A stretch of 37,514 nt of DNA, from the NCBI GenBank assembly GCA_025057895.1, contig JANXEF010000009.1, positions 1 through 37,514 on the forward strand, read 5' to 3'. Below the pieces are notes generated by a model. It made no database searches. It was not told where the DNA came from and saw only the letters and a program-made list of their open reading frames with translations. A program made the position numbers and the translations under genes. Each line of letters opens with the position of its first letter. Position 1 is the stretch's first letter. Positions 7,281 to 17,883 of the stretch are shown here, piece by piece. The stretch comes from Archaeoglobaceae archaeon. GTDB taxonomy: Archaea; Halobacteriota; Archaeoglobi; Archaeoglobales; Archaeoglobaceae.

Positions 7281-8351
7281 ATGAAAGCAGCAATTGCGCT
7301 TGAAGATGGGACTTATTTAGAGGGAAAAGCATTTGGTGCAGAAAAAACAGCTGTAGGGGAATTAGTTTTCTGCACATCGATGACAGGCTACGTTGAAGCG
7401 CTCACGGATCCAAGCTATAAGGGACAAATATTGATGATGACATATCCTCTAATCGGAAACTACGGTGTCTGTAAAGAAGATTTTGAAAGTGGTGGTGTTA
7501 AAGTTGAGGGTTTTGTTGTTAGAGAACTTTGTAAAAAACCGAACAACTTCAGAAGCGAAATGAGTGTTGATGAGCTCTTAAAGAGCTATGATGTTATTGG
7601 CATCGAAGGTGTTGACACGAGAATGCTCACGAAGAAGATAAGAATCTATGGTTCTATGAAAGCTGCGATAAGTGTTGAGATTGATAGAGACAAGCTGATC
7701 AAAATTGCGAAAGAGCAACCATCTATTTCTGACATAGAACTGGTTGACAAAGTATGTGTTAAGGAGCCAAAAAGAATCGATGTATCTGGAAAGTTAGAAG
7801 TTGTGCTCATCGATTGTGGAGTAAAGATGAGCATAATCAGACAGCTGCTGAAAAGGAAGATAAATATAACTCTAGTGCCATTCGATTTTCCTGCTAAAGA
7901 AATAATTGCAATGGATCCTGATGGTGTCTTCATATCAAATGGTCCAGGCGATCCAATGAGAGTTAAGGAAACTATTGAAACCGTTCGCAATATCGCTGGA
8001 AAATTTCCTTTAGCTGGGATTTGTCTTGGACATCAACTTACAGCCCTCGCATTCAAAGCAAAGACTTTCAAACTAAAGTTTGGCCATCATGGCAGCAATC
8101 AACCGACTAAAGATCTCGAAACTGGAAGAGTTTTCATTTCTAGCCAGAATCACAACTTTTCAGTGGATGAAAAAACTTTATCAAAAGATTTTGAGGTCAC
8201 ACAAATAAATCTAAACGATAAAACTGTTGAAGGATTTAAACACAAAGAATTGCCAATAATAACTGTACAATACCATCCTGAAGCTGGACCAGGACCACAT
8301 GATACGTATTTCTTCTTTGACAACTTTCTAAAAATGCTTAAAGAGTGGTAG
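7281..8351 (+). CDS. carA: CarA, carbamoyl-phosphate synthase small (glutaminase) subunit
   Basis: A 356-residue class I glutamine amidotransferase subunit that feeds ammonia to CarB for arginine and pyrimidine synthesis. The N-terminal CPSase domain shows [17 protein letters not shown] and YPLIGNYGV. The C-terminal amidotransferase has the nucleophile elbow GICLGHQ (C248) and the catalytic pair H332/E334 in [12 protein letters not shown]. Length is normal. It lies 4 nt after purC and ends 2 nt before the carB ATG, inside one operon. Confidence 0.97.
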   Translation: MKAAIALEDGTYLEGKAFGAEKTAVGELVFCTSMTGYVEALTDPSYKGQILMMTYPLIGNYGVCKEDFESGGVKVEGFVVRELCKKPNNFRSEMSVDELLKSYDVIGIEGVDTRMLTKKIRIYGSMKAAISVEIDRDKLIKIAKEQPSISDIELVDKVCVKEPKRIDVSGKLEVVLIDCGVKMSIIRQLLKRKINITLVPFDFPAKEIIAMDPDGVFISNGPGDPMRVKETIETVRNIAGKFPLAGICLGHQLTALAFKAKTFKLKFGHHGSNQPTKDLETGRVFISSQNHNFSVDEKTLSKDFEVTQINLNDKTVEGFKHKELPIITVQYHPEAGPGPHDTYFFFDNFLKMLKEW

Positions 8352-8353
8352 GA

Positions 8354-11300
8354 ATGCCTAGAAGAGAGGATCTGAAAAAGATAATGGTTATTGGTAGTGG
8401 TCCAATAGTCATTGGTCAAGCTGCAGAGTTCGATTATTCAGGAAGTCAGGCTTGCAAAGCTTTGAGAGAGGAAGGATATAAAGTTGTTTTGGTAAACTCG
8501 AATCCAGCGACTATAATGACGGACCCAGATATGGCAGACAGGATTTACATCGAACCTCTGACTCTAGACTTTGTTACAAAGATTATTGAAAGAGAAGTTC
8601 CCGATGCAATTCTTCCAACACTTGGTGGACAAACAGCACTTAATTTGGCAATTCAACTCGATGAAACAGGAATACTTAAAAAATACGATGTTAAACTAAT
8701 TGGAGCAAATGCAGAAGCTATAAGAAAAGCTGAAGATAGAGAACTTTTCAAACAATGCATGTTAAAAATAGGACTTGAAGTTCCAAAGAGTAAAAGTGTG
8801 AATGATGTCCAATCTGCACTTGAATTTGCAGAAGATATAGGTTATCCAGTAGTTGTAAGACCCGCTTTTACACTTGGCGGAACTGGAGGTGGAATAGCAT
8901 ATAATAAAGAGGAGCTAAAAGAGATTGCCAATAAGGGTTTAAAGCTATCTTTGATAAAGCAAGTATTAGTCGAAGAAAATGTTATTGGTTGGAAAGAGTT
9001 CGAATTAGAGGTCATGCGGGATCTTGCAGACAACGTTGTCATCATCTGCCCAATAGAGAATTTTGATCCCATGGGTATACACACTGGAGATAGCATAACA
9101 GTAGCTCCTGCACAAACACTGACGGATTATGAGTACCAGAGAATGAGGGATGCTGCTATTGCAATCATAAGAGAAATAGGAGTCGAAACTGGTGGTAGTA
9201 ATATCCAATTTGCAATAAATCCTCAGAATGGAAGAATGGTCGCAATAGAGATGAATCCTAGAGTTTCCCGGAGTTCTGCACTAGCATCAAAGGCAACAGG
9301 ATTCCCAATTGCAAAGATAGCTGCGAAACTTGCAGTCGGTTATACTCTCGACGAGATTCCAAACGACATAACGAGAGAGACTCCAGCAAGCTTTGAGCCA
9401 ACTATTGATTACGTAGTTGTAAAAATTCCACGCTTTGCTTTCGATAAGTTTCCAACTGCAAATGCCATCCTTGGAACCCAGATGAAAAGTGTTGGCGAAG
9501 TAATGGCGATTGGAAGAACTTTCGAAGAAGCATTACAAAAAGCATTAAGAAGCCTTGAAATCGGAAGATATGGACTTGGATGTGATGGAAAGGATAGAAA
9601 TGTTAATAAAGAAGATATAATAAAGAAGTTAAGATTTCCGAATCATGAAAGAGTTTTTTACATCCGTTATGCTTTCCAACAAGGATTTACAGTTGAAGAA
9701 GTTTACAAATTGACTTACATCGACCCATGGTTCCTAGAGAAGATAAAAAACATTGTTGAATTCGAAGAAAGACTAAAAGAAATCGTTAAAAAATACAAAA
9801 TTGAAGATTTACCTAGAGAAGTGTTAAAGGAGGCAAAGAAACTTGGTTTCTCAGACAGACAGATTGCACACATATTCAAGGTTGATGAAATTGAGGTTCG
9901 TAAGATGAGAAAAAATAAGGGGATCAAGCCGGTTTACAAAATGGTCGACACATGTGCTGCTGAGTTTGAAGCAAAAACGCCTTACTACTACTCTACTTAC
10001 GAAGATGAAAACGATGCAGTTGCGACGAATAATAAAAAAGTTATGATCATTGGCTCGGGACCGAATAGAATTGGACAAGGAATTGAGTTCGATTACTGTT
10101 GTGTTCATGCAGTCTTTAGTGCTAAAGAAGAAGGATATGAGACTGTAATGGTGAACTGCAATCCTGAAACAGTATCAACAGACTACGACACTTCTGACAG
10201 ATTATTCTTCGAGCCAATAACATGTGAAGATGTCATGAATATATATGAAAATGAGCAACCAGAAGGCATTTTTGTACAATTCGGAGGACAAACGCCACTA
10301 AATATATCAAAAGATCTTGAAAAATTTGGTGCAAGAATTCTAGGAACTTCGGTTGATTCCATTGATATAGCGGAAGATAGAAAAAGATTTGATGAACTTC
10401 TCGAAAAGCTCGATATTCCAAGGCCGAGAGGTGGGATTGCTTCCAGTGTTGAAGAGGCAAAAAGAGTTGCAAAGGAAATAGGTTATCCAGTTCTCGTAAG
10501 GCCTAGCTACGTTCTTGGTGGTAGGGCTATGAAGATAATATATGATGAAAAGATGCTCGAAGAAATGACACTCGAAGCAATAGAAGTCAGTGAGAACAAA
10601 CCGATACTCATCGACAAGTTTATCGAAGATGCTATCGAAGTGGAAGTGGATGCGATCTGTGATGGTGAAGAAGTTTTCATTCCGGCGATAATGGAACATA
10701 TAGAAGAAGCTGGTGTTCATAGTGGGGACGCAGCTTGTGTTATCCCTCCAATTTCACTATCAAAAGAGATAATGGAAAAGATCGAAGAATATACAAAGAA
10801 AATTGCTTTGGCTTTGAAAGTAATTGGACTAATAAATGTGCAGTATGCTGTAAAAGATGGAATAGTTTACGTACTTGAGGCAAATCCAAGAGCTAGTAGA
10901 ACAGTCCCTTTCGTGAGCAAAGCTACTGGAATCCCTTTAGCAAAAATTGCAACGAAAATTGTACTCGGTAGAAAGCTTAGAGATTTCAAACTCAAAAAGC
11001 CTTTAGTGAGACACGTTGCGGTCAAAGAAGCCGTTTTTCCGTTTATAAAGCTTCCAGGAGTTGATGTTATTCTTGGACCTGAAATGAAATCAACAGGAGA
11101 AGTTATGGGTATAGATTACGATTTTGGCCTTGCTTATTATAAGGCTGAATTGAGTGCGGGAATGAGACTCCCCATGAGTGGTAACATACTCATAAGTGTC
11201 AAAGATCCAGATAAACCAAAGATATTAAAAGTTGCTAAAAGGTTTTTGGAACTTGGATTCAAGATATACGCCACTGAAAAGACTGCAAGGTATCTTAGAG

Positions 11301-11590
11301 AGAACGGAATCGATGTTGAACTCGCTTTGAAGGTTAGCCAAGGTAGACCAAACATAGTAGACATGATAATAAATGGACAGATTGATCTGATAATCAACAC
11401 ACCCACTGGAAAGATGGGAAAAACAGAAGGTTATGAAATTCGAAGAGCTGCAGTCGAATACGGAGTTCCATATATAACAACGATTCCCGGAGCAATCGCA
11501 GCTTTAAAGGCAATTGAAGCTGTTAAGAAGGGTGTGATTACAGTCAAGTCAATACATGAGTATCATGAAGAAATTCGAAGATTATCTTGA
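8354..11590 (+). CDS. carB: CarB, carbamoyl-phosphate synthase large subunit
   Basis: A 1078-residue subunit with two homologous ATP-grasp halves, which makes carbamoyl phosphate from bicarbonate, ammonia and two ATP. The first half begins with [18 protein letters not shown] and has [13 protein letters not shown]; the second half repeats these as [18 protein letters not shown] and [12 protein letters not shown]. The MGS-like allosteric domain covers about the last 130 residues, from [14 protein letters not shown] through INTPTGK. The gene is fused as one chain, whereas some archaea split it. The frame is open from a GTG at 8345, but the ATG at 8354 gives the family-typical start [16 protein letters not shown] and avoids overlap with carA. 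Its 3' end overlaps larB by 35 nt. Confidence 0.97.
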   Translation: MPRREDLKKIMVIGSGPIVIGQAAEFDYSGSQACKALREEGYKVVLVNSNPATIMTDPDMADRIYIEPLTLDFVTKIIEREVPDAILPTLGGQTALNLAIQLDETGILKKYDVKLIGANAEAIRKAEDRELFKQCMLKIGLEVPKSKSVNDVQSALEFAEDIGYPVVVRPAFTLGGTGGGIAYNKEELKEIANKGLKLSLIKQVLVEENVIGWKEFELEVMRDLADNVVIICPIENFDPMGIHTGDSITVAPAQTLTDYEYQRMRDAAIAIIREIGVETGGSNIQFAINPQNGRMVAIEMNPRVSRSSALASKATGFPIAKIAAKLAVGYTLDEIPNDITRETPASFEPTIDYVVVKIPRFAFDKFPTANAILGTQMKSVGEVMAIGRTFEEALQKALRSLEIGRYGLGCDGKDRNVNKEDIIKKLRFPNHERVFYIRYAFQQGFTVEEVYKLTYIDPWFLEKIKNIVEFEERLKEIVKKYKIEDLPREVLKEAKKLGFSDRQIAHIFKVDEIEVRKMRKNKGIKPVYKMVDTCAAEFEAKTPYYYSTYEDENDAVATNNKKVMIIGSGPNRIGQGIEFDYCCVHAVFSAKEEGYETVMVNCNPETVSTDYDTSDRLFFEPITCEDVMNIYENEQPEGIFVQFGGQTPLNISKDLEKFGARILGTSVDSIDIAEDRKRFDELLEKLDIPRPRGGIASSVEEAKRVAKEIGYPVLVRPSYVLGGRAMKIIYDEKMLEEMTLEAIEVSENKPILIDKFIEDAIEVEVDAICDGEEVFIPAIMEHIEEAGVHSGDAACVIPPISLSKEIMEKIEEYTKKIALALKVIGLINVQYAVKDGIVYVLEANPRASRTVPFVSKATGIPLAKIATKIVLGRKLRDFKLKKPLVRHVAVKEAVFPFIKLPGVDVILGPEMKSTGEVMGIDYDFGLAYYKAELSAGMRLPMSGNILISVKDPDKPKILKVAKRFLELGFKIYATEKTARYLRENGIDVELALKVSQGRPNIVDMIINGQIDLIINTPTGKMGKTEGYEIRRAAVEYGVPYITTIPGAIAALKAIEAVKKGVITVKSIHEYHEEIRRLS

Positions 11591-12251
11591 AAACCTCGTA
11601 AAGCTCGATTTTGATCGCGATGAAAGAGTAGCAAAACCAGAAGCTATATTTGGTGAAGGAAAGCCATTAGAGATCATTATAAGAATCGCAGAAGAGTATA
11701 AGAAAAAAGAGAAACCCGTGCTTTTTACAAGACTGAGTAAAGAGCAAATTTCAGCGCTTAAAAACCTTGGTGCAGAGATAAATGAAATTGCAAGAACTGC
11801 TGTTTTTGGAAGGGCAAGAGAGATAATAGGTAAGATAGCAATTTTAACTGCAGGAACTGCAGATATCCCTGTAGCTGAGGAGGCAAGAGTTACAGCAGAA
11901 TTCATCGGTCTCGAAACCTTAAAATTTTATGATATTGGAATCGCAGGACTACACAGAATAATTGAGCCAATCAGAGTTATCAGAAACAGTGAAATCGATA
12001 GTGTCATCGTTGTAGCTGGAATGGAGGGCGCTTTACCTTCTATAATCGCAAGCCTTGTAGATTTGCCAGTTATTGCTGTTCCAACCTCGATTGGCTATGG
12101 AGTTAATTTAAAAGGGATTTCAACACTTTTTGCAATGCTCCAAAGCTGTCCTTCTGGTGTTGCAGTTGTCAACATAGACAATGGTTTTGGTGCGGCAATC
12201 TTTGCCTCTCTAATCTCAAGGGTCAAGTTGAGAAAATCCAAAAACTTATAA
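11556..12251 (+). CDS. larB: LarB-like pyridinium-3,5-biscarboxylate mononucleotide synthase
   Basis: A 231-residue member of the LarB family, PurE-related proteins that carboxylate and hydrolyse nicotinate adenine dinucleotide in the first step of nickel-pincer nucleotide synthesis. Evidence: the PurE-like domain from about residue 90, [43 protein letters not shown] and VPTSIGYG, all LarB signatures. The N-terminal 85 residues are the LarB-specific extension. Two ATGs (11556 and 11565) are in frame; both overlap the carB end, so translation is probably coupled. No larC or larE is in the window, so involvement in a nickel cofactor is inferred from family. Its PurE kinship and position with purE and carAB are notable: all three handle CO2 or bicarbonate. 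Confidence 0.9.
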   Translation: MSIMKKFEDYLENLVKLDFDRDERVAKPEAIFGEGKPLEIIIRIAEEYKKKEKPVLFTRLSKEQISALKNLGAEINEIARTAVFGRAREIIGKIAILTAGTADIPVAEEARVTAEFIGLETLKFYDIGIAGLHRIIEPIRVIRNSEIDSVIVVAGMEGALPSIIASLVDLPVIAVPTSIGYGVNLKGISTLFAMLQSCPSGVAVVNIDNGFGAAIFASLISRVKLRKSKNL

Positions 12252-12253
12252 TT
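12246..12253 (+). promoter_or_regulatory. TATA box for adenosine-specific kinase gene
   Basis: TTATAATT overlaps the end of larB and is centred about 25 bp before the ATG at 12275, which predicts a leaderless transcript. Confidence 0.6.
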
Positions 12254-12274
12254 TTCCGAGTTCTTTTGAATTAT

Positions 12275-12757
12275 ATGAAGTTCGAAATAGTGAAGGTGGA
12301 AGTCCCGAAGGATTGCAATGTAATACTCGGTATGGCGCATTTTATAAAAACTGTGGAAGACCTATATGAAGCTCTTATGAATTCAGTCCCCGGAATTAGA
12401 TTTGGTTTAGCCTTTTGTGAGGCTTCGGGTAAATGTCTTGTCAGACACGAAGGAAATGATATTGAGTTAAGAGAGTTAGCTGCAAAAAAGGCTTTGGAAA
12501 TATCCTGTGGTCACAGTTTCATAATCTTCATAAGGAATGCATATCCAATAAATGTTCTCGGAAAAATAAAAGAAGTCCCCGAAGTTTGTAAAATTTTTGC
12601 AGCAACTGCAAATCCCCTTCAAGTCATAATAGTTGAGACAGAACAAGGAAGGGGAATAATTGGTGTTGTAGATGGCTTCAAGAGCAGAAGAATTGAAGAA
12701 GAAGGAGATATAAAGGAAAGAAAAGATTTCTTGAGGAAAATAGGATACAAAATTTGA
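12275..12757 (+). CDS. Adenosine-specific kinase family protein (DUF355/COG1839)
   Basis: A 160-residue protein whose whole length matches my recollection of the archaeal/bacterial COG1839 family: VILGMAHFIKTVEDLYEALM, GIRFGLAFCEASGKCLVR, GNDIELRELA and the C-terminal GRGIIGVVDG. The annotation as adenosine-specific kinase comes from structural-genomics work on the family; physiological role is poorly known. A TTG at 12266 is in frame, but the ATG at 12275 sits at the transcription start predicted from TTATAATT and gives a typical N-terminus. It is probably monocistronic, followed by an oligo-T run at 12761. Confidence 0.85.
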   Translation: MKFEIVKVEVPKDCNVILGMAHFIKTVEDLYEALMNSVPGIRFGLAFCEASGKCLVRHEGNDIELRELAAKKALEISCGHSFIIFIRNAYPINVLGKIKEVPEVCKIFAATANPLQVIIVETEQGRGIIGVVDGFKSRRIEEEGDIKERKDFLRKIGYKI

Positions 12758-12760
12758 GAA

Positions 12761-12766
12761 TTTTTT
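12761..12766 (+). terminator. Oligo-T terminator after COG1839 gene
   Basis: TTTTTT three bases after the stop codon, in a non-coding gap of 113 bp before the next gene. Confidence 0.45.
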
Positions 12767-12842
12767 AATATCCATTGAAGAAAAAATGTTTACAAAATTC
12801 GCGATGAAAATCAAAAAGAAGTGAACTCCTTAAGAGCAAAGT

Positions 12843-12849
12843 CTATAAT
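12843..12849 (+). promoter_or_regulatory. TATA box for NfeD-ksgA unit
   Basis: CTATAAT is centred 25 bp before the GTG start at 12871, which predicts leaderless initiation at GTG. Confidence 0.6.
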
Positions 12850-12870
12850 CCCATGTCTATGACTTGATCT

Positions 12871-14151
12871 GTGAAGAGAATTGCATTACTATTGTTTTTC
12901 ATCGCAACAGCGAGTGCAAGTGAGGTGATTTTAGTTAAAATAAAGGGTGAGATTACTGAGGGAACATTTATTGAGATCCAAAATGCTTATGAGGTTGCAA
13001 ATAAGGAAAATGCTGATCTTTTACTCGTCGAAATCGATACACCAGGAGGACTTTTCTCATCTACTCAGAAAATAGTAGAGATTTTTCTCAGAAGTGAAAT
13101 ACCAGTTGTTGCCTATGTCGATAGGGGATCAATATGCGCATCTGCTGGAACTATAATTCTTCTCTCTGCACACATCACAGCTCTTGCAAATGGGACTGCA
13201 ATAGGTGCAGCAACTCCTGTTGGCATGACTCCAGGAACTGAAAATAAGACTATAAACTACATAGCAACTTATGTGAAAGATATCGCAAACACCAGAGGAA
13301 GAAATGCTGAAATTGCAGAAAAATTTGTAAAAGAAGCTTTGAGTTTAACTGCAAGAGAAGCTCATGAGCTTGGAATTGTTGATGTCCTCGCAGACAGTAG
13401 AGAAGAGCTTCTGAAGAAACTAAACAGTAGAATAATAATTTTGAACGGAAAAGAAGTGAAGATAGATACAAAAAACTATCGAATAATCGAAGTTAAAAAG
13501 CCATTAAGGGCTGAGATCTACGGATTCATTTCAAATCCTGCCGTAGCTGTCATTTTGCTAATGGCAGGTATTTATTTACTCATCTTCGGTTTAACTTCCC
13601 CAGGAATGCTTGCAGAGATTGTTGGTGCTGTCTTGTTACTCTTAGCTCTTGCTGGTTTTGGATTTATAAGCGTAGACTATCTTGGAATTTTGTTGATAGT
13701 TCTTGGGATTTTGTTCTTGATCGCAGAGCTTTTAACTCCCACTTACGGAGCTCTGAGCATAGCATCCATTATTTCGATAATCTTAGGTCTTGTAATTCTG
13801 GTTAAAGAACCTCTAATGCCACTCGAATTCTACGATTTCTTCCTAAAATTTGCTATTGGAATTGGAGTGGGTATAGCTATCGTAATGACTTTCATGATCT
13901 CAAAGATCATGAAGATAAGAAGGAAAAGGAGTGAAATGGGTGAAGTTGTTAGACTAAAAGGAGAAGTTTTGGAATTTAAGGATGGAAAAGGATTTGCAAG
14001 AGTTCGTGGAGAGATCTGGAACATAGAGTCTGAAGATGATTTGAAAAGAGGAGATGAAGTTCTAGTTATTTCTAGAGAGGGACTGAAATTGAAGGTGAGA
14101 AAAGTTGAAAATCGAGGAAGCGTTGAAATTGGAGACAAAAAAATGGATTGA
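12871..14151 (+). CDS. Membrane-bound serine protease, NfeD/ClpP class (1510-N type)
   Basis: A 426-residue membrane protease of the NfeD family. Residues 1-16 form a signal peptide ending ATASA. The ClpP-like domain follows: DTPGGLFSS, then SAGT with the likely nucleophile S91, and NKTINY with likely general base K126, matching the Ser/Lys dyad described for the Pyrococcus horikoshii 1510-N protease. Three or more membrane segments lie at about 215-330, and a C-terminal NfeD OB-fold ([20 protein letters not shown]) at about 355-415. Homologues cleave stomatin-like partners; no stomatin gene is in the window. Start is GTG, placed by the TATA box. The last 47 nt overlap the DUF357 gene. Confidence 0.92.
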   Translation: MKRIALLLFFIATASASEVILVKIKGEITEGTFIEIQNAYEVANKENADLLLVEIDTPGGLFSSTQKIVEIFLRSEIPVVAYVDRGSICASAGTIILLSAHITALANGTAIGAATPVGMTPGTENKTINYIATYVKDIANTRGRNAEIAEKFVKEALSLTAREAHELGIVDVLADSREELLKKLNSRIIILNGKEVKIDTKNYRIIEVKKPLRAEIYGFISNPAVAVILLMAGIYLLIFGLTSPGMLAEIVGAVLLLLALAGFGFISVDYLGILLIVLGILFLIAELLTPTYGALSIASIISIILGLVILVKEPLMPLEFYDFFLKFAIGIGVGIAIVMTFMISKIMKIRRKRSEMGEVVRLKGEVLEFKDGKGFARVRGEIWNIESEDDLKRGDEVLVISREGLKLKVRKVENRGSVEIGDKKMD

Positions 14152-14368
14152 GAGGCTTAAGGAGAGACTTTCAGAAGTTAAAGGGGATAAAAGATTTATT
14201 AGAAACATAAAAGCTTATTTTGATGATAGTAATTACTTTCTGGATAAAGGAGATTTTATAAGAGCTTTTGAATGTATTGTTTGGGCATGGGCCTGGCTTG
14301 AAATTGGTTTAGAGGTGGGAAAGATTGAGATTGGGACAGCACATGCTGATAAACAGGAGAATTGCTGA
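14105..14368 (+). CDS. DUF357 family small protein
   Basis: An 87-residue archaeal protein of unknown function. It is mostly helical, with the family-typical block [28 protein letters not shown] at about 45-72. It starts at TTG, preceded by an SD-like GGTGAG (14094-14099), inside the end of the protease gene; it ends inside the start of ksgA, overlapping by 44 nt. This nesting suggests translational coupling. Neighbouring KsgA and a HemK-like methyltransferase suggest a link with ribosome maturation or translation, which is inference only. Confidence 0.85.
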   Translation: MKIEEALKLETKKWIERLKERLSEVKGDKRFIRNIKAYFDDSNYFLDKGDFIRAFECIVWAWAWLEIGLEVGKIEIGTAHADKQENC

Positions 14369-15056
14369 AAGAATAGTGAAATATGCAGAGCTAGGAAAGA
14401 AAGATGTGGTTTTCGAAGTTGGTTGTGGAACTGGGAATCTAAGTGTGGAAATTTTGAAATTCTGCAAAGTAATTGGAGTTGAAAAAGATGTGAGATTGGT
14501 CAAATTTTTACAAAAAAGGTTCAAAAGAGAAATAGACATCGGAAAATTCAATTTAATCCATGGTGATGCTCTAAAATTGGATTTTCCTTTCTTTACAAAA
14601 TTCGTTTCGAATATTCCCTACGAGATATCCTCACCGCTGATTTTTAAGCTTCTCAAATGCAACTTTGTTCTTGCAGTTGTAATGCTTCAAAAAGAATTTG
14701 CAAAAAGACTATGCAAAGAAGATAGTAGACTTGGCGTTATTTCAAAAGCTCACTGTACTTCAAGAATTACAGAAATCGTTGGAAGAGAGAACTTCGAACC
14801 AAAACCAAATGTCGAATCGGCAATAGTTTTAATCCGCCCTAAACCAGAAATAGAGGTTAAAAATAGAGAACTCTTTGAAAAATTTGTAACTTTTTCCTTT
14901 TCAATGAGGAGAAAAAAGCTTCAAAATATAGTCAAAGAATTCGAGAGGAGACATGGTATTTCTTTTGATCTTGATCCAGATTTGACTCATAAAAGACCTG
15001 AAGAAATAGGCGCAAGAAATTTTGCAAGGATTGTAGATGATCTACGAACCAAGTGA
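14325..15056 (+). CDS. ksgA: KsgA/Dim1, 16S rRNA adenine dimethyltransferase
   Basis: A 243-residue SAM-dependent enzyme that dimethylates two adjacent adenines near the 3' end of 16S rRNA during late small-subunit maturation. It shows RLGQHMLIN at the start, the SAM motif [10 protein letters not shown], the catalytic [10 protein letters not shown] (NxPY), and [12 protein letters not shown]. The start is TTG at 14325; an SD (GAGGTG, 14312-14317) and the conserved LGQH at residues 3-6 leave little room for another start. It overlaps DUF357 upstream and the methyltransferase downstream by 20 nt. Confidence 0.96.
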   Translation: MRLGQHMLINRRIAERIVKYAELGKKDVVFEVGCGTGNLSVEILKFCKVIGVEKDVRLVKFLQKRFKREIDIGKFNLIHGDALKLDFPFFTKFVSNIPYEISSPLIFKLLKCNFVLAVVMLQKEFAKRLCKEDSRLGVISKAHCTSRITEIVGRENFEPKPNVESAIVLIRPKPEIEVKNRELFEKFVTFSFSMRRKKLQNIVKEFERRHGISFDLDPDLTHKRPEEIGARNFARIVDDLRTK

Positions 15057-15573
15057 AGATAGTGAACTCCTTCTTGAAACTGCATTACAGGAGGTTAAAG
15101 AAGAAGATACTGTTATTGAAATAGGAGCTGGTAGTGGTTTTGTTTCTGAAAAATTGATTAGAAAATGCAGTTTTCTAATCACAACCGATATTTCACCATT
15201 CGCTACAAAAAATTTGAGAAAGAAGGGATTAAATGTAATTAGAACTGATATTGCTAAGGGAATAAAAAAGAAATTTTCTTTGGTGCTCTTCAATCCACCA
15301 TATCTAGAGCTTGAAGAGGAGATAAAAAGAGATTTTTGGGAGGATTGTACAGTTCATGGTGGTAGAGAAGGAATTGAAGTTATATGTAGATTTTTAGATA
15401 CTTTAAAGGATTTCATGGAAAGAAAAGGGAGAGCAATATTAATCGTTTCATCAATCAACTGTTCTAGGGTTTTTGAGGAAATCCATAAGAGAGGATATAT
15501 TTTCGAGATAATTTCTGAAAAAGGATTATTTTTTGAAAAACTATACGCGATCAGGATTTCACTACAAGAATGA
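15037..15573 (+). CDS. HemK/Mtq2-like protein glutamine methyltransferase
   Basis: A 178-residue class I methyltransferase. Evidence: the N-terminal [12 protein letters not shown] typical of the archaeal/eukaryotic HemK2 branch, the SAM motif [11 protein letters not shown] and the catalytic [10 protein letters not shown]. Archaeal and eukaryotic members methylate the GGQ glutamine of release factor 1 together with a Trm112-like partner; that partner is not in the window. It lacks the N-terminal helical domain of bacterial PrmC, as expected of this branch. It overlaps ksgA by 20 nt and its last 23 nt overlap the convergent regulator gene. Confidence 0.9.
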   Translation: MIYEPSEDSELLLETALQEVKEEDTVIEIGAGSGFVSEKLIRKCSFLITTDISPFATKNLRKKGLNVIRTDIAKGIKKKFSLVLFNPPYLELEEEIKRDFWEDCTVHGGREGIEVICRFLDTLKDFMERKGRAILIVSSINCSRVFEEIHKRGYIFEIISEKGLFFEKLYAIRISLQE

Positions 15574-16090
15574 AATCCTCATCTTCTACTCTCGTACCAT
15601 CTTCTTTTTTTGCAATTCCATTCTCTACAATGATTTTCTCTCCACACCTAGGATTTCCAGGACTGGATACAACAACGTAAACACCATCGTTTACACAACT
15701 CAATCTCTTTATCTCCCTTCTACAATCCTTACACTTTCTGTAATCAAGTATTAGGGAAAGCTTCTCCGCAACTTCCTCACTCATGTGATGTTCAAGTTCG
15801 CAGCCGAGTTTTTCGGCAACGTTTTCATCGATTCCAATATATTTAAAGAAACTCGAGGCTATGAGATAGTGCTTCTTGACTTTCTCAGCAATTTTTTCTC
15901 CACTTCTTGTCAAAATAACACCTCTGTAGGGGCTATAATCAACATAACCCTTTTCTTTTAATTTTAAAAGCATTTCTGTTACGCTTGCTGGCTTTACGTT
16001 AAGAATTTTAGCTAAATCTCCAGTTTTCGCAACTTTTCCTTTCTTCTGCAAATCGTATATAGCTTCTAGATATTCTTCAATTCTTTCCAC
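15551..16090 (-). CDS. DtxR/MntR-family metal-dependent transcriptional regulator
   Basis: A DtxR-type repressor, likely Fe(II) or Mn(II) sensing. Residues 1-60 are the winged helix ([37 protein letters not shown]); the dimerisation/metal domain follows with [15 protein letters not shown], whose C-E-H residues match family metal ligands; the C-terminal part has CKDC, a further cysteine and an SH3/FeoA-like tail. The frame is open from TTG at 16108, but the GTG at 16088-16090 is preferred because a TATA-like AATTTATTAA (16111-16120) lies 26 bp upstream; from there the protein has 179 residues. A. fulgidus has a studied DtxR homologue, MDR1, that represses its own operon. No transporter gene is adjacent here. 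Confidence 0.88.
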   Translation of the reverse strand: MERIEEYLEAIYDLQKKGKVAKTGDLAKILNVKPASVTEMLLKLKEKGYVDYSPYRGVILTRSGEKIAEKVKKHYLIASSFFKYIGIDENVAEKLGCELEHHMSEEVAEKLSLILDYRKCKDCRREIKRLSCVNDGVYVVVSSPGNPRCGEKIIVENGIAKKEDGTRVEDEDFILVVKS

Positions 16091-16110
16091 AATGTGAGTT
16101 GTATTCAAAA

Positions 16111-16120
16111 TTAATAAATT
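16111..16120 (-). promoter_or_regulatory. TATA-like box for the DtxR-type regulator
   Basis: AATTTATTAA on the minus strand, 26 bp from GTG at 16090. A second AT-rich, partly palindromic stretch at about 16148-16170 could hold another promoter or an operator; AT richness makes both uncertain. Confidence 0.45.
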
Positions 16121-16185
16121 TCGGCTTCATCAGTAAAATAGAAAATTATTAAATATATATAATTTATATAGTTAATCTCACCAAA

Positions 16186-16977
16186 TCACACTTCAAAAGT
16201 AATTCTCAATCCATTTCTGAGTGCCGGAGCGAATCCAAAAACAATAAGGACAAACTTGATGAAGTTCTTGAGATTTTCCTTTTCTTTGCCCACCTCGATG
16301 AAATATAGTATGAAGCCTACGATTATAAATTTTACTACTGGCAAAGCAATAGGACCAAAGTTATCAACAATTAGTCCTGGAAGAACATGAATTTCCACGT
16401 AACCATGGTACTGGATCCCTATAAAACTAGCAAAACCATCTAGCATGTGAGAGAACATGACTAAAATGCTGAGTATATTCCTTGTTTTTCTTGAAATAAC
16501 ATAATATCCTGTTGTAGTTAGTAAGGCGAAACTCATAGCATATGGGATGACTAGTGGATGAACTATTTTAAGGTTAGAGAAGAGCAGAATGGAAACACCA
16601 ACGGCAAAAGATGTACCTATTAAAGCGTAGGGGGCGTAATATTTCTCCCCTAAGAGTCTTTTTGATATAATCAAAGTAGAAAAAGCTATGAAGAATATTA
16701 GGAAAAAGATTAATGGAGACATGAAAAGATACGAAATTGGTGGTTGCAAAAAACCTGCATCTTCAACTACCCTAGCAGATGCACCGAGAATTATGTATGG
16801 AATCGTTGCAAGTACGAACTTATGTCCGATTCTAAACCTTCTATCAAGAAATCTATAAAGAAGAAAGACTGCTAATACAAGAATTACGGCCCAAGTGATC
16901 GTGTTAACGACATTATATCCTTCCTTATATACTATTGAATCTATGTAATACTTTTTGATGAAACCCCAAATGTCCAT
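16186..16977 (-). CDS. DUF63 family multi-pass membrane protein
   Basis: A 263-residue membrane protein with about seven or eight hydrophobic segments. It matches the archaeal DUF63 family through its start (FIKKYYIDSIVYKEGYNVVN), GASARVVEDAGFL, LDGFASFIGI and HVLPGLIVD, and the C-terminal RNGLRITFEV. Function is unknown. The conserved acidic and histidine residues between helices (EDAG, HMLDG) hint at transport or an enzymatic centre, which is speculation. It starts 21 nt after the TPD nuclease stop, with a TATA-like ATTAATAAAC in the gap, so it may be read both from upstream and from its own promoter. Confidence 0.88.
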   Translation of the reverse strand: MDIWGFIKKYYIDSIVYKEGYNVVNTITWAVILVLAVFLLYRFLDRRFRIGHKFVLATIPYIILGASARVVEDAGFLQPPISYLFMSPLIFFLIFFIAFSTLIISKRLLGEKYYAPYALIGTSFAVGVSILLFSNLKIVHPLVIPYAMSFALLTTTGYYVISRKTRNILSILVMFSHMLDGFASFIGIQYHGYVEIHVLPGLIVDNFGPIALPVVKFIIVGFILYFIEVGKEKENLKNFIKFVLIVFGFAPALRNGLRITFEV

Positions 16978-16998
16978 GAAAAAGCTCTGTATGGTTTA

Positions 16999-17883
16999 TT
17001 AATCTTCTTTCTCCACAACAAACCCCATATTTTTTAGTATTCTTATAACTTCGCTATTGTATGGAAATCGATGGCAATCCGCGTATCTCATTATAAAATC
17101 TTCTGTAATTTTCAGAGGATTCCCATCTATTTCTTCATCCACAATGACTTTTATTTTCATTTCGAGCAACTTATTCTTTAGATCTGCCCCAAACTCACTT
17201 CCATCACTCACTTCTATACCTTCCAAACATCCGAGCCAAAAGATCACAAGACCTTCTCCAAAAATTTCTCTGTATTTTAGAAACTGTTTTTTAGAGTAGA
17301 TTTCATAAACTCTATGGTCTGCAAAAAGAGATTTGCTTTCAATCCATCTAATTTTTCTTTCAAAAATTTCCAAAGGCTCTTCAAAAAGGAAATCCGGTGT
17401 CTTTTGAGTTTTAAGCTCTTTTTCTCTTTTGAATTTAATTTTAAGATTTTTTAGTTCTTCTTCAACTATCCTTTCTCCAATTTGTCCAAAAACACATTGA
17501 ATTTTCGTTGCGATTGGAGAATAAACAAAATCCATGGTAACAGCTCTGTAAACCAAATCAGATAATTTGGAATCGAGAATATCAGGATTTATAAGTGCTT
17601 TGTTGATTTCCTTTGTAGAAAAATCCATTGCCTTTAGCAGAAGTCGAACTTTCATCACTGGTGTTAAATTTAACCATTTAGGAAATCTATTATTTTTTCT
17701 CCAGCATTCAAGGATTTCTTTACCTCTCTTCAAGAAAAAGTGATAACTATTTTTTACATTCTCGACTTTCTTTTGGATGAGAATTGAATGCAAAATGCCA
17801 CGAGGAAAGTTGAATTTATCAAGATCAGAAATTTGATTTACTCCATTTCTTATCTGAAAGTATTCCTGAACTGATAATCTCAT
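16999..17883 (-). CDS. TPD-motif PD-(D/E)XK-like nuclease, CDIN1 (C15orf41) family
   Basis: A 294-residue protein resembling archaeal homologues of human CDIN1. The C-terminal half has the restriction-fold signature: FGQIGERIVEEEL (132-144), TPD at 162-164, and IESK (E182, K184), fitting a PD-(D/E)XK active site. The N-terminal half is helical, possibly nucleic-acid binding, with PRGILHSIL. Human CDIN1 binds codanin-1 and is mutated in congenital dyserythropoietic anaemia type I; archaeal function is unknown. A GTG start at 17895 is possible, but the ATG at 17883, overlapping the pcc1 stop as ATGA, is preferred. Neighbours are Pcc1 and a RecJ-like nuclease. Confidence 0.82.
   Translation of the reverse strand: MRLSVQEYFQIRNGVNQISDLDKFNFPRGILHSILIQKKVENVKNSYHFFLKRGKEILECWRKNNRFPKWLNLTPVMKVRLLLKAMDFSTKEINKALINPDILDSKLSDLVYRAVTMDFVYSPIATKIQCVFGQIGERIVEEELKNLKIKFKREKELKTQKTPDFLFEEPLEIFERKIRWIESKSLFADHRVYEIYSKKQFLKYREIFGEGLVIFWLGCLEGIEVSDGSEFGADLKNKLLEMKIKVIVDEEIDGNPLKITEDFIMRYADCHRFPYNSEVIRILKNMGFVVEKED

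Noticed and set aside
9851-10720. Several minus-strand open frames over carB
   Set aside because: They lie antisense to a full-length, motif-complete carbamoyl-phosphate synthase and match no family.
16148-16170. Operator palindrome upstream of the DtxR-type gene
   Set aside because: The arms are short and made only of A and T; a site comparison is needed before calling an operator.
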